27,501 bases of DNA. Origin: a virus. This document shows, piece after piece, positions 1 to 6,001 of this stretch. Numbering within the stretch: the first letter of the stretch is position 1; every line of letters begins with the position of its first letter. A program made the position numbers and the translations under genes. A model generated the notes under the pieces. The model saw nothing but the letters and a program-made list of their open reading frames with translations. It did not search any database and was not told where the DNA came from. The DNA is taken from IMG/VR virus record IMGVR_UViG_3300011115_000374, positions 1 through 27,501 of that record; one strand, given 5' to 3'.

Positions 1-571
1 GTCGCGCCCATCCGTTGTCCGGCGCCTTTAAGCCTTTGCCCTTCACATCATCACAGATTGCTTTGGCGAACGCCTCAGCCCTTTGACGCGGGGTTGCATC
101 AGGCGGCAGGCTGTCCAGCACACCATCACGCCATGCGTCACCCAAAGGCGCCGGCTTCGAATCAATCACGGGCGCGGCCTTTGCTGCCGCGTTGCCATCG
201 TCATCCTCGGGCGCAATTCCGGCCATCGACATCAGGCCATAACGGCGCGCATAGGTGACGGCGCTGCCATAGCCCTGCATGTCGTTCTTGGCGAGGATCA
301 ACTCAACTCGGCATTCAAGCTGATCGCCGCTCTCATGAGCGAGGATTGTCTTGACGTAACGCTTGCCTTCCTCGTCGCAGATCGGCTGGATCACCGCGAT
401 GCCGTGCTTGTTAAGAGCGGGCATACATGCCGCCATGACGCTGGCCAGATCCGCATACTTGGATTTAAATGCGGGGTTTGTGCTATCCTTCAGCGCAGGC
501 CCCATTTCCGTCTGCGCGGCAGCAAGCGCTCTGTAAATGAGCCTAGCTGCAATTTTAGTTTCTTCCGTCAT
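1..571 (-). CDS. erf: ERF-family single-strand annealing protein (3' end outside window)
   Basis: Reading the minus strand from the ATG at 571 gives 190 codons open to the window edge, so the C-terminus is missing. The protein has the ERF hallmark run: ALAAAQTEMGPALKDS (about residues 16-31), NPAFKSKYADLASV (about 32-45), then QGYGSAVTYARRYGLMS before an acidic stretch EDDDGNAA. ERF proteins such as P22 Erf anneal complementary single strands in phage recombination and genome circularisation. The tail after about residue 135 is Ala/Pro/Lys-rich and looks like a linker. A strong ribosome site (AAAGGAGAG) sits just upstream of the ATG. The gene is the last visible member of the leftward set after helicase and methyltransferase. 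The family call is secure; the partner nuclease or SSB is not visible. Confidence 0.94.
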   Translation of the reverse strand, partial: MTEETKIAARLIYRALAAAQTEMGPALKDSTNPAFKSKYADLASVMAACMPALNKHGIAVIQPICDEEGKRYVKTILAHESGDQLECRVELILAKNDMQGYGSAVTYARRYGLMSMAGIAPEDDDGNAAAKAAPVIDSKPAPLGDAWRDGVLDSLPPDATPRQRAEAFAKAICDDVKGKGLKAPDNGWAR

Positions 572-975
572 GTTCTCTCTCCTTTGGTTTTGAAGTGCGG
601 GGTGCGTGATCCTGTGCCCCGCGTCACAGCTTCAAGCGGGGGAGGGTCCGCCGATCACGCAGGCAATGGAATTGGCCCCCGGCACATTTGGGATAGCCGG
701 GGGCGCTTGGATCACACGCAGGCAAACCGTGCCGCTCGGACGCCCGCTCATGCGGTAATGGGTTGCCCCCGGCGTTTTCCGGTTAGCGCCTGTCCGCGCC
801 GGGGGTGTTCTGGGGTCCAATACAAAACCGCTGTTGCGGTTGGTTGCGGCGCGCATTGCGTCACCGATCCGGCCCCATGCCGAATGAAAGAGTGGGGGCA
901 AGCTTGCACTCAAACCCCCACAGGCGGCGGGGATGTGGGAGGAACAACCGCCCCGCGCGGTGTGGGAAAAGGTGG
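572..975. other. Hairpin-rich block between ERF and the methyltransferase
   Basis: About 400 bp with no secure gene but at least five GC inverted repeats. They are GCGGGG/CCCCGC (597-602 with 617-622), GCCCCCGGC/GCCGGGGGC (675-683 with 696-704), CCCCCGGCG/CGCCGGGGG (766-774 with 797-805), GTGGGGG/CCCCCAC (892-898 with 915-921) and GCGGGG/CCCCGC (927-932 with 951-956). The first and last share one stem sequence; the second and third share the CCCCCGGC core. None is followed by a clear T-run in either direction, so they are not convincing intrinsic terminators. They could be RNA structure, an origin-type region, or by-products of the weak ORF described separately. Confidence 0.7.
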
Positions 976-979
976 TCAT
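632..979 (-). CDS. Doubtful small ORF downstream of the methyltransferase
   Basis: An ATG at 979 overlaps the methyltransferase stop in an ATGA arrangement and opens 115 codons. The product is rich in Pro, Ala, Gly, Arg and Ser, with no transmembrane helix, no recognisable domain, and motifs such as PLFHSAWGRIGDAMRAAT. The frame runs through four of the five GC hairpins of this block, and its composition looks partly dictated by them. It recalls the style of hairpin-spanning phage ORFs of the Ash/Icd-like kind in enteric phages, but I cannot show homology. It may be a coupled gene or a chance frame over structured RNA. Confidence 0.3.
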   Translation of the reverse strand: MTTFSHTARGGCSSHIPAACGGLSASLPPLFHSAWGRIGDAMRAATNRNSGFVLDPRTPPARTGANRKTPGATHYRMSGRPSGTVCLRVIQAPPAIPNVPGANSIACVIGGPSPA

Positions 980-1968
980 TCGGCTGCAAGACCGAATAGA
1001 TCGCCAACCGATTGCTCGGCTTGGGCCAAGTTCTTGCCAGCCTGGCGCGCATATTCCGGCTTCAACTCAAACCCGAGATACCGGCGATATTGCTTGATTG
1101 CCTGATAGCCGGTGCTGCCTATGCCGTTGAATGGGTCCATCACAACATCACCGGGCTTGCTGTAAAGCCGCAGGCATTTGTCGATAACGTCCAGTTGCAG
1201 CGGGCATACGTGGCGTTCATCGCCAGCGGCTTTGATGCGGCTCAGAACGTTGCCCTGCTGAATGTCCATCCAGACCGGGCTTGCCAACTTCTGCCACTCG
1301 TAAACGTCAAACTCGGCAATCTTGACCAGATCGGCCAAAACATCATCAGGCGGGGTCTGCGATGCCAGCCCTTGCCGGTGCATTTCGTCAAGCCATTTGC
1401 GGGCAATGCGCAATGCCTCTTTGGTGTCACCGGGCGCGCAATGTTCAATGCGGTCTGGGTTGTCGCCGTCCTTGCGGAAAAACAGCATGTAGTCAGGCAT
1501 CCCGACCCGGTTCATTCCGCTGTCTTTGCGGATCTGCTTGTAAAGCAACCCAAGCGCCTTGGTGCGCTGCATCTCCACTACCGGGTCTTTCCAGATGGTG
1601 CTGCGCCCATGATAGATCAGCCCTGCATCGGTATGGGCCTTGATCAGATCCCCAGAGAAGTCCTGCAGGCCGATAGCCCCGTCACGGCCCTTGCGCATGG
1701 GCAGATCAGTGCAATGAACGCAGACCATCCGCCCAGGCTTCATGACGCGGGCAATAGCATCGGCAAAGAAGGCGTATTGGTTCAGAAACTTCTGACCGCC
1801 GCCCGCGTTGCCCAAGTCACGCTCACTGTCCGAATAGACAAACAGATCACCGAACGGCGGCGAAAAGATCGCACAATCCACGCTGCTTTCGGGCATCGCG
1901 TGCATTCCTTCGATGCAATCCGAATTGTGCAGCGCCCATCCGGCCCCTTGATATTCTGGCTGTTTCAT
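976..1968 (-). CDS. DNA methyltransferase, beta class (N6-adenine or N4-cytosine)
   Basis: A 330-aa amino-methyltransferase with the motif order of the beta class. Catalytic motif IV is SPPF at residues 36-39 and the AdoMet-binding motif I, DPFNGIGSTG, is near the C-terminus at 278-287, with the target-recognition region between. SPPF is commoner in N4-cytosine enzymes but also occurs in N6-adenine ones, so the base is not settled. The start chosen is the ATG at 1968, which overlaps the helicase stop (ATGA) and has GAGG upstream; an in-frame ATG at 1986 is less likely. Helicase plus methylase is a familiar phage pair, and here no restriction enzyme is adjacent, so it probably acts as an orphan methylase that marks phage DNA. 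Specificity cannot be read from the sequence. Confidence 0.93.
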   Translation of the reverse strand: MKQPEYQGAGWALHNSDCIEGMHAMPESSVDCAIFSPPFGDLFVYSDSERDLGNAGGGQKFLNQYAFFADAIARVMKPGRMVCVHCTDLPMRKGRDGAIGLQDFSGDLIKAHTDAGLIYHGRSTIWKDPVVEMQRTKALGLLYKQIRKDSGMNRVGMPDYMLFFRKDGDNPDRIEHCAPGDTKEALRIARKWLDEMHRQGLASQTPPDDVLADLVKIAEFDVYEWQKLASPVWMDIQQGNVLSRIKAAGDERHVCPLQLDVIDKCLRLYSKPGDVVMDPFNGIGSTGYQAIKQYRRYLGFELKPEYARQAGKNLAQAEQSVGDLFGLAAE

Positions 1969-3923
1969 TGTCCCGCCCTCACCCATTCAGGGAATGCCAG
2001 ATCAAGCGGCCTGTCATAGGCGACCCGGCGTGATGTTGTTGATTGTGCGTTGCGCATCGCATCGGCCATGCGGCGTTTCATTTCGTCGTGCTTGGCAGCC
2101 TTGGTATGAATAATCTCAATAATGGATGATTCAGTGTCACTGATCACAATATGAACATTGACCTGCCGCCCTTGGCCGAACCGCCAAACCCGCCGAATGC
2201 CTTGGTAGAAGGATTCGTAGCTGAAATTGACAGACGCGAAGATCACATTGCGGCAGTGCTGGAAGTTCATTCCAAAGCCGACGATTTTTGTTTTACTTAT
2301 CAGAACTGGCCGTTCACCATCGCACCATGCCAAGATGCGGCGTTCTTTTTCGTCTGGATCGTCCGAACCTCTCACTGAAAACGCGAGATTGCCAAACGCC
2401 ATTTCCAATGCGTCTTGCTCGTCATTTGTCTCGCAATAGATCAGCCACGGGTCAGCCGTTATGGCGCTCCAGGTATTCGATAGCACGGCGCAATCTTGTG
2501 GTATCGTCTCGCATTTTTCCGAGTGCGGTGTTGCAAGCGGTGCAGAGCAACTGCCGGACTTTTCCGGTTGCGTGGCAATGATCGACGTGAAGGATTTTGC
2601 CGCGCTTTTCTTCATGCTTGACGCCGCAAATGGCACAAGCCGATCCCTGATCTGCAAGCATTCGCTCGTAGTCAACTTGGGTGATCCCATAAGTTGATTT
2701 AAGGCGACCGTTCCTCCTGGATATAGCAGGTCTGCTTTTGGCGCTGGATTTGGCTTTTTCTGCGTATTCCGGGTCGGATGCGTATTTTGCGCGCCGATTG
2801 GCGTTGTTTCTGTCTCGCCGCTCTTTAGTGTTGGCAAACTTTTCTGGGTTGGCAATGTAGTATTGCCGCATGTATTCGGCGTTTTCTTCTGGCGTTCTGC
2901 CTTGGGATTTGCGCCGTTCGCGTTCTGCGTCGTCATCGTGGTATCGCTGTTTGCGGGCAGCGGCATATTCTGGCTTCCACGGCATTCGATATCTCCAATG
3001 TCAATTCTTGCCAGCGTGTTTCGGAACCCTTCAAAAGCAAGGGAAACCGCCATTTCGCAGCGTTGCTTCAGGGTCAGCCGCTTTTCCTCATGGAATGACG
3101 TGGCCGACATTTCAGGGATACGGAACAACATGCCTTCGGCAATGTTCGCCATCCGGTCCGCTGCAACGGTGTGGATGCGCCGATCTACATCGGGCAGAAC
3201 ATACCCGGCATCATCGCCGCCAAGGTCAGACGGCAGGGTTGCGCAACGCGACCAAGACGCAACCCACCCCCAGAAGTCCGCAACCGCATGGCCTTTCAGC
3301 CGCCACTCTTGCGAAGCCGTCGCGGTGTCATTGATGAACCACTTCGACAGCATCTCTTGCTGGCGCATGACCCCCAAAAACTCAGCATGGTTGCCTAGTT
3401 CGGTGTGATCGTTCGGGCTTGGTGTTGCCGTCGCTGCCAGCTTGTAATCCGTCTTGGCAAAGGCATCCTCGATCATGGCGCGGGTGCGGCCCGCATAGCT
3501 TTTCAGGATGCTGCTTTCATCCAAGACAACAGCGCCGAATGCAGCCGGGTCCAGCTTGGCAAGCCGCTCATAGTTCGCCACCATGACGCCTTGGCCGACT
3601 TCCGACTGTTCGCGGATTTGACGGGCATCAATGCCGAACTTCTGACCTTCCCGAACCATCTGACCGGCCACCGCAAGCGGGGTCAGGATCAACGATGGCT
3701 TGCCAGTTTCATCCGCGCATTGGCGGGCGAACTCCAACTCAATGAGGCTCTTGCCAAGGCCGGTGTCCAAAAACGCTGCCGACTTGCCAGCGTTCAGGGC
3801 AAAGTCCAGAACGGCAGATTGATGCACCTTGACGGCGCTATTTAGCGGACGCGGGGCAAAGCCGGTCTTGAAGGTGTTGCCAGCGCGGGCAGCGATGAAG
3901 GCGCGATATTTATCGAGGCTCAC
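1965..3923 (-). CDS. SNF2-type DNA helicase with an inserted segment
   Basis: A 652-aa superfamily 2 helicase of the SNF2-like phage type. Visible motifs are Walker A DTGLGKS (53-59), motif II LDESS (about 134-138), motif III ATATPSP (about 164-170), the motif V region SKTKIVGFGMNFQHC, and motif VI QGIRRVWRFGQGR (about 574-586). Residues about 298-490 do not look helicase-like; they are rich in Thr, Asn, Lys and Pro, and this is the stretch where an HNH endonuclease gene is encoded in another frame. Removing it leaves roughly 460 aa, close to the usual size of this family. The start chosen is GTG at 3923, overlapping the upstream stop (GTGA) with AAAGG in front. Likely role: duplex unwinding or remodelling in phage replication or recombination. 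Whether the enlarged protein is active cannot be told. Confidence 0.92.
   Translation of the reverse strand: MSLDKYRAFIAARAGNTFKTGFAPRPLNSAVKVHQSAVLDFALNAGKSAAFLDTGLGKSLIELEFARQCADETGKPSLILTPLAVAGQMVREGQKFGIDARQIREQSEVGQGVMVANYERLAKLDPAAFGAVVLDESSILKSYAGRTRAMIEDAFAKTDYKLAATATPSPNDHTELGNHAEFLGVMRQQEMLSKWFINDTATASQEWRLKGHAVADFWGWVASWSRCATLPSDLGGDDAGYVLPDVDRRIHTVAADRMANIAEGMLFRIPEMSATSFHEEKRLTLKQRCEMAVSLAFEGFRNTLARIDIGDIECRGSQNMPLPANSDTTMTTQNANGANPKAERQKKTPNTCGNTTLPTQKSLPTLKSGETETTPIGAQNTHPTRNTQKKPNPAPKADLLYPGGTVALNQLMGSPKLTTSECLQIRDRLVPFAASSMKKSAAKSFTSIIATQPEKSGSCSAPLATPHSEKCETIPQDCAVLSNTWSAITADPWLIYCETNDEQDALEMAFGNLAFSVRGSDDPDEKERRILAWCDGERPVLISKTKIVGFGMNFQHCRNVIFASVNFSYESFYQGIRRVWRFGQGRQVNVHIVISDTESSIIEIIHTKAAKHDEMKRRMADAMRNAQSTTSRRVAYDRPLDLAFPEWVRAGQ
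2452..2985 (-). CDS. HNH homing endonuclease (endonuclease VII type) nested in the helicase gene
   Basis: A complete 177-aa HNH protein encoded on the same strand as the helicase but in a different frame. The C-terminal half has the endonuclease VII layout: zinc Cys at 117 and 120, the active-site block HVDHCHATGK at 133-142, and Cys 148 and 151 before N152. The N-terminal half is charged, with NPEKF and DPEYAEKAK elements seen in such mobile HNH proteins. It has its own ribosome site, GGAG seven bases before the ATG. Its TGA stop lies within the helicase codons for the conserved-looking ADPWLIYC stretch, so nothing is left over at the 3' side. This looks like a mobile endonuclease gene that landed in the helicase gene. 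It is too compact to include an obvious intron. Confidence 0.93.
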   Translation of the reverse strand: MPWKPEYAAARKQRYHDDDAERERRKSQGRTPEENAEYMRQYYIANPEKFANTKERRDRNNANRRAKYASDPEYAEKAKSSAKSRPAISRRNGRLKSTYGITQVDYERMLADQGSACAICGVKHEEKRGKILHVDHCHATGKVRQLLCTACNTALGKMRDDTTRLRRAIEYLERHNG

Positions 3924-4114
3924 GCTGCACCTTTGAAGGTAAAGCAATCGCGGGGCAGAGGCCGCCCTGCGCGGTTTTCAAGCATGTTGTACCAGGCGGC
4001 GGGCAGCTTGTTGCCGTCCTCGGCCTTGCGGACGGCATCAATTTTGACGCTGACCAGATCAGCGACCGCTTGGCGACCGCCTAGGAATGTGATGATGTCG
4101 GATGCTGTTTTCAT
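3920..4114 (-). CDS. Small Cro-like HTH DNA-binding protein
   Basis: A 64-aa protein, MKTASDIITFLGGRQAVADL..., followed by VKIDAVRKAEDGNKLPAAWY and AGRPLPRDCFTFKGAA. The pattern (a GGRQAVADL helix, a V-x-x-DAV recognition helix, then LPAAWY...GRPLP) is that of short phage HTH proteins related to Cro and YdaS, sometimes called carph-isopro domains. It is the first gene of the leftward set, next to two palindromes and a divergent promoter, so it is the best candidate for the regulator of this switch. The ATG at 4114 is chosen because a sigma70-like -10 element ends seven bases before it; an in-frame GTG at 4129 lies inside that promoter. The binding site assignment is inference. Confidence 0.8.
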   Translation of the reverse strand: MKTASDIITFLGGRQAVADLVSVKIDAVRKAEDGNKLPAAWYNMLENRAGRPLPRDCFTFKGAA

Positions 4115-4120
4115 GCGCCC

Positions 4121-4148
4121 ACAATACACGCCAAGGATGCTCGGTCAA
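4121..4148 (-). promoter_or_regulatory. Leftward promoter for the HTH-helicase operon, predicted leaderless
   Basis: On the minus strand TTGACC (4148-4143) is separated by 16 bp from TATTGT (4126-4121). The expected transcription start falls at about 4114, the A of the HTH gene's ATG, so the mRNA would be leaderless, as the lambda cI transcript from PRM is. No strong Shine-Dalgarno sequence precedes this ATG, which fits. Confidence 0.65.
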
Positions 4149-4161
4149 GGAAAACAATTCC
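4149..4161. promoter_or_regulatory. Putative operator O1
   Basis: Imperfect palindrome GGAAAACAATTCC directly upstream of the leftward -35 box. It shares the pattern GGAAA-N3-WTTCC with the second site, and the two centres are 21 bp apart, two helical turns. A protein bound here could touch polymerase at the leftward promoter. Confidence 0.55.
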
Positions 4162-4162
4162 G

Positions 4163-4191
4163 TTGACGCGGAAAATGTTTCCGCATAGTGT
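4163..4191 (+). promoter_or_regulatory. Rightward promoter for the early operon
   Basis: TTGACG (4163-4168), 17-bp spacer, then TAGTGT (4186-4191), a weak -10. It precedes the first early gene, whose ATG at 4224 has an AGGGAG ribosome site. The perfect palindrome of O2 occupies the spacer, so repressor binding would block it. Confidence 0.55.
4168..4184. promoter_or_regulatory. Putative operator O2
   Basis: Perfect 7-bp inverted repeat GCGGAAA-ATG-TTTCCGC, with core GGAAAATGTTTCC at 4170-4182. It lies between the -35 and -10 boxes of the rightward promoter, the classical place for a repressor site. The core matches O1 at the outer positions. Confidence 0.6.
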
Positions 4192-4223
4192 TTGCGCATA
4201 GAAACGCTACAGGGAGAGCGAAG

Positions 4224-4520
4224 ATGAACAACATCACACCCGCCTTCGTCCGCATCGCCGAGGAAGAACTGGACTTCAGCCACGGCGGCGAAGATTTCCG
4301 CGCCTACTTCATGATGGACGATCCGCCCCGGCTGATTGGCCTGATCCGCTACGGCGACGATCTGCCGATGGATCGGACCTACGCAATCTATTGGGTCGGG
4401 TCGGATACGGTGAAGCGGTGGGAGCAGGTCTGCGATGACATGCGCCCGGAATGGCAAGACGACGATCCCCGCGAGCAGGCGGGATACGACGCAGCAAAGG
4501 AGGCACGCTATGCAAGCTGA
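4224..4520 (+). CDS. Hypothetical early protein, first gene of the rightward operon
   Basis: A 98-aa acidic soluble protein (MNNITPAFVRIAEEELDF...) rich in Asp, Glu, Trp and Tyr, with no membrane segment or recognised domain. The middle (RTYAIYWVGSDTVKRWEQV) looks like a small alpha/beta fold and the end (DDPREQAGYDAAKEARYAS) is helical and charged. Start: ATG 4224 with AGGGAG nine bases upstream. It overlaps the next gene by 11 bp, and that gene's AAGGAGG ribosome site lies inside this coding end. As the first product from the rightward promoter it is expected early. I do not recognise its function; small acidic early phage proteins often target host proteins, but nothing here proves it. Confidence 0.78.
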   Translation: MNNITPAFVRIAEEELDFSHGGEDFRAYFMMDDPPRLIGLIRYGDDLPMDRTYAIYWVGSDTVKRWEQVCDDMRPEWQDDDPREQAGYDAAKEARYAS

Positions 4521-4686
4521 AATCATTCACATCAAAGCCCTGACCGCCGCAGATCGGCTGTCGCAGGCCATTGCCGTCACATCGAAGGCGGTTGACGAGG
4601 GCCGCGGCTATGTCCTGCATGTGTTCAGGGATGGCAGCCTGTTCTGCGTCACCGTGACGCTCGATGCCGTGCAGGTGGCAGAATGA
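4510..4686 (+). CDS. Hypothetical small early protein
   Basis: A 58-aa protein (MQAEIIHIKALTAADRLS...) with a predicted helix around AADRLSQAIAVTSKAVDEG and a beta end YVLHVFRDGSLFCVTVTLDAVQV. There is no recognised family. The ATG at 4510 is picked over an in-frame start at 4435 because a perfect AAGGAGG lies about eight bases upstream and the upstream gene ends at 4520. Its stop overlaps the next start (ATGA), so the two are translationally coupled. Confidence 0.72.
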   Translation: MQAEIIHIKALTAADRLSQAIAVTSKAVDEGRGYVLHVFRDGSLFCVTVTLDAVQVAE

Positions 4687-5033
4687 GTTCTTGCATCATG
4701 GTTCACACGGACGCGGCCCCGGTCGCAAAGATGGCTGACACGACGACTTCGTGGCTGCACTTCCCGACCGAGTGCGGCGGGTACGTCGCCATTTTCATGC
4801 CGTCTCACGTCGCTGAGGCAATGGTTGCCGCATTCAACGAGGCATCCGTTCCCGGCTATGACGCCCTGTTCGGCTTCACCGAGGAAGTCCGCGACCACAA
4901 GCCCGAGGTCATCAGCGGACGCCGCCGCGACCCACAAGACGACACAGACGACCTGATGCCTCTGCCCGAGTTTGAAGCGTTCCAAGCGGATGCTGAGGCG
5001 CTGGTGGGTAAGAAGCGGAAGGTGGCAGCATGA
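4683..5033 (+). CDS. Hypothetical early protein
   Basis: A 116-aa soluble protein. The N-terminal half has WLHFPTECGGYVAIFMPSHVAEAMVAAF, an alternation of strand and helix. The C-terminal half is acidic (DDTDDLMPLPEFEAFQADAEALV) and ends in a basic tail KKRKVAA. It starts with ATG inside the upstream stop (ATGA) and ends in the same way on the next gene, so it sits in the middle of a coupled chain. No domain was recognised. The basic tail could contact nucleic acid, but that is a guess. Confidence 0.72.
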   Translation: MSSCIMVHTDAAPVAKMADTTTSWLHFPTECGGYVAIFMPSHVAEAMVAAFNEASVPGYDALFGFTEEVRDHKPEVISGRRRDPQDDTDDLMPLPEFEAFQADAEALVGKKRKVAA

Positions 5034-5245
5034 ACGCCAGCGATGACGATTGGGCAGCCAACGGCGAACTGTACCGCATCCTGGTCGAGGATGAAGTGGA
5101 ACGGCTCGGCGCGCCTGCATCGGATTTCTGGGAATGGATTGACGATCTGAAATGGTGGATCTGCGCCGGGGTCGCAATGTATGCGGGCCTGAACATCTCC
5201 GCCGCTGTGATTGTCAAAGTCGGCATGTGGGCTGGGTGGTGGTGA
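5030..5245 (+). CDS. Small membrane protein
   Basis: A 71-aa protein with an acidic N-terminal half (NASDDDWAANGELYRILVEDEVERLG) and a hydrophobic C-terminal third (KWWICAGVAMYAGLNISA and AAVIVKVGMWAGWW) that could form one or two membrane helices. Start ATGA overlaps the upstream stop; its TGA overlaps the next ATG (TGATG). It sits in the early operon far from the lysis genes, so it is more likely an early host-membrane factor than a holin. No family was recognised. Confidence 0.7.
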   Translation: MNASDDDWAANGELYRILVEDEVERLGAPASDFWEWIDDLKWWICAGVAMYAGLNISAAVIVKVGMWAGWW

Positions 5246-5892
5246 TGCCGCTTCGCGTTTTGATCGGTTGCGCCACGTCCTGCGTGGCCCTCGATGCCTT
5301 CCTCGCGCGGGGCCATGACGCTTGGCAATGCGACCTGTTGCCAGCAGACAAGCCCACCAACCGGCACATCCAAGACGACATCCGCAACGTGCTGCATCTG
5401 GGTTGGGACTTGGCGCTGGTGTCGAACCCGCCATGCACCAGGCTCTGCAATTCCGGGGTGCGATGGTTGTCTGTCCCGCCACCCGGCAAGACCACGGCAC
5501 AGATGTGGCGCGAACTGGACGAGGCCGCGGACCTATTCAACGCCTGCCTGAATGCGCCGATTGCGCGGGTTGCGGTGGAAAATCCGGTCATGCACGGCCA
5601 TGCCCGCGAAAAGATTGTGGGCTGGGTCAAGCCGCAGATTGTGCAGCCTTGGTGGTTCGGTGATCGGGCATTCAAGGCAACGGGGCTTTACCTGCGCGGC
5701 CTGCCGCCGCTGGTGCCCACCAACCGCCTGACCCCGCCGAAACCCGGCACAGATGAACACAAGGCGTGGTCGATGATCCACCGTGCCAGCCCCGGCCCGG
5801 ATCGGTGGAAGGTTCGCAGCAAGACGTTTCCCGGTATGGCCGATGCTTGGGCGGATCAATGGGGCACCTACACAATGGAATCCGCCGCATGA
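5245..5892 (+). CDS. C5-cytosine DNA methyltransferase-like protein
   Basis: A 215-aa protein that starts MPLRVLIGCATSCVALDAF and continues ARGHDAWQCDLLP, a reduced AdoMet-binding motif I region with the acidic residue after strand 2. SNPPCTRLCNSG carries a PPC motif like the catalytic PCQ of C5 enzymes, and VAVENPVMHGHA resembles their ENV motif VI. It then has QPWWFGDRAFKATGLYLRGLPPLVPTN, typical of the short phage 'DNA cytosine methyltransferase-like' proteins. At 215 aa it is much shorter than a standard C5 enzyme and lacks an obvious target-recognition domain. It may modify cytosine or a nucleotide, or act differently. Start ATG 5245 overlaps the upstream TGA, and its own stop overlaps a micro-ORF start. 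Confidence 0.82.
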   Translation: MPLRVLIGCATSCVALDAFLARGHDAWQCDLLPADKPTNRHIQDDIRNVLHLGWDLALVSNPPCTRLCNSGVRWLSVPPPGKTTAQMWRELDEAADLFNACLNAPIARVAVENPVMHGHAREKIVGWVKPQIVQPWWFGDRAFKATGLYLRGLPPLVPTNRLTPPKPGTDEHKAWSMIHRASPGPDRWKVRSKTFPGMADAWADQWGTYTMESAA

Positions 5893-5942
5893 CCCGCCCT
5901 CGCCACGTCCACAGCCCACCATCGCCGCCGCGCCGGAAATGA
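5889..5942 (+). CDS. Micro-ORF, copy 1
   Basis: A 17-codon frame, MTRPRHVHSPPSPPRRK, starting in an ATGA overlap with the methyltransferase-like gene. A nearly identical micro-ORF occurs at 7988-8044 in the same relation to its neighbours. The Arg/Pro/His-rich peptide has no known fold. It may be a leader peptide that carries ribosomes to the next start 24 bases on, or just conserved junction DNA. Confidence 0.4.
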   Translation: MTRPRHVHSPPSPPRRK

Positions 5943-6001
5943 CAACAGCAACACATGAGGATGAATATGACCCCCGCCGAAATAGCCGCCAAGTTGACGC
6001 C
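5901..6001 (+). repeat. Long direct repeat, copy 1
   Basis: A 101-bp stretch matched at 8003-8103 with three mismatches by eye (5939, 5970 and 5971). It covers most of the micro-ORF, the gap with the MRMNM multiple-ATG start, and the first 11-12 codons of the next gene. Sequence identity stops abruptly at the right end. Confidence 0.9.

Noticed and set aside
83-1105. Long plus-strand ORF of 340 codons
   Set aside because: It lies antisense to ERF and the methyltransferase, whose domains are unmistakable; its protein has no domain, and GC-rich coding DNA often leaves open antisense frames.
1012-2019. Plus-strand ORF of 335 codons
   Set aside because: Exact antisense shadow of the methyltransferase; no ribosome site and no recognisable protein.
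2440-3010. Group I intron or intein carrying the HNH gene
   Set aside because: The HNH frame takes up almost the whole insert, leaving under about 70 bases for a ribozyme core, and the endonuclease is out of the helicase frame, so it cannot be an intein. A spliced form cannot be fully excluded without RNA data.
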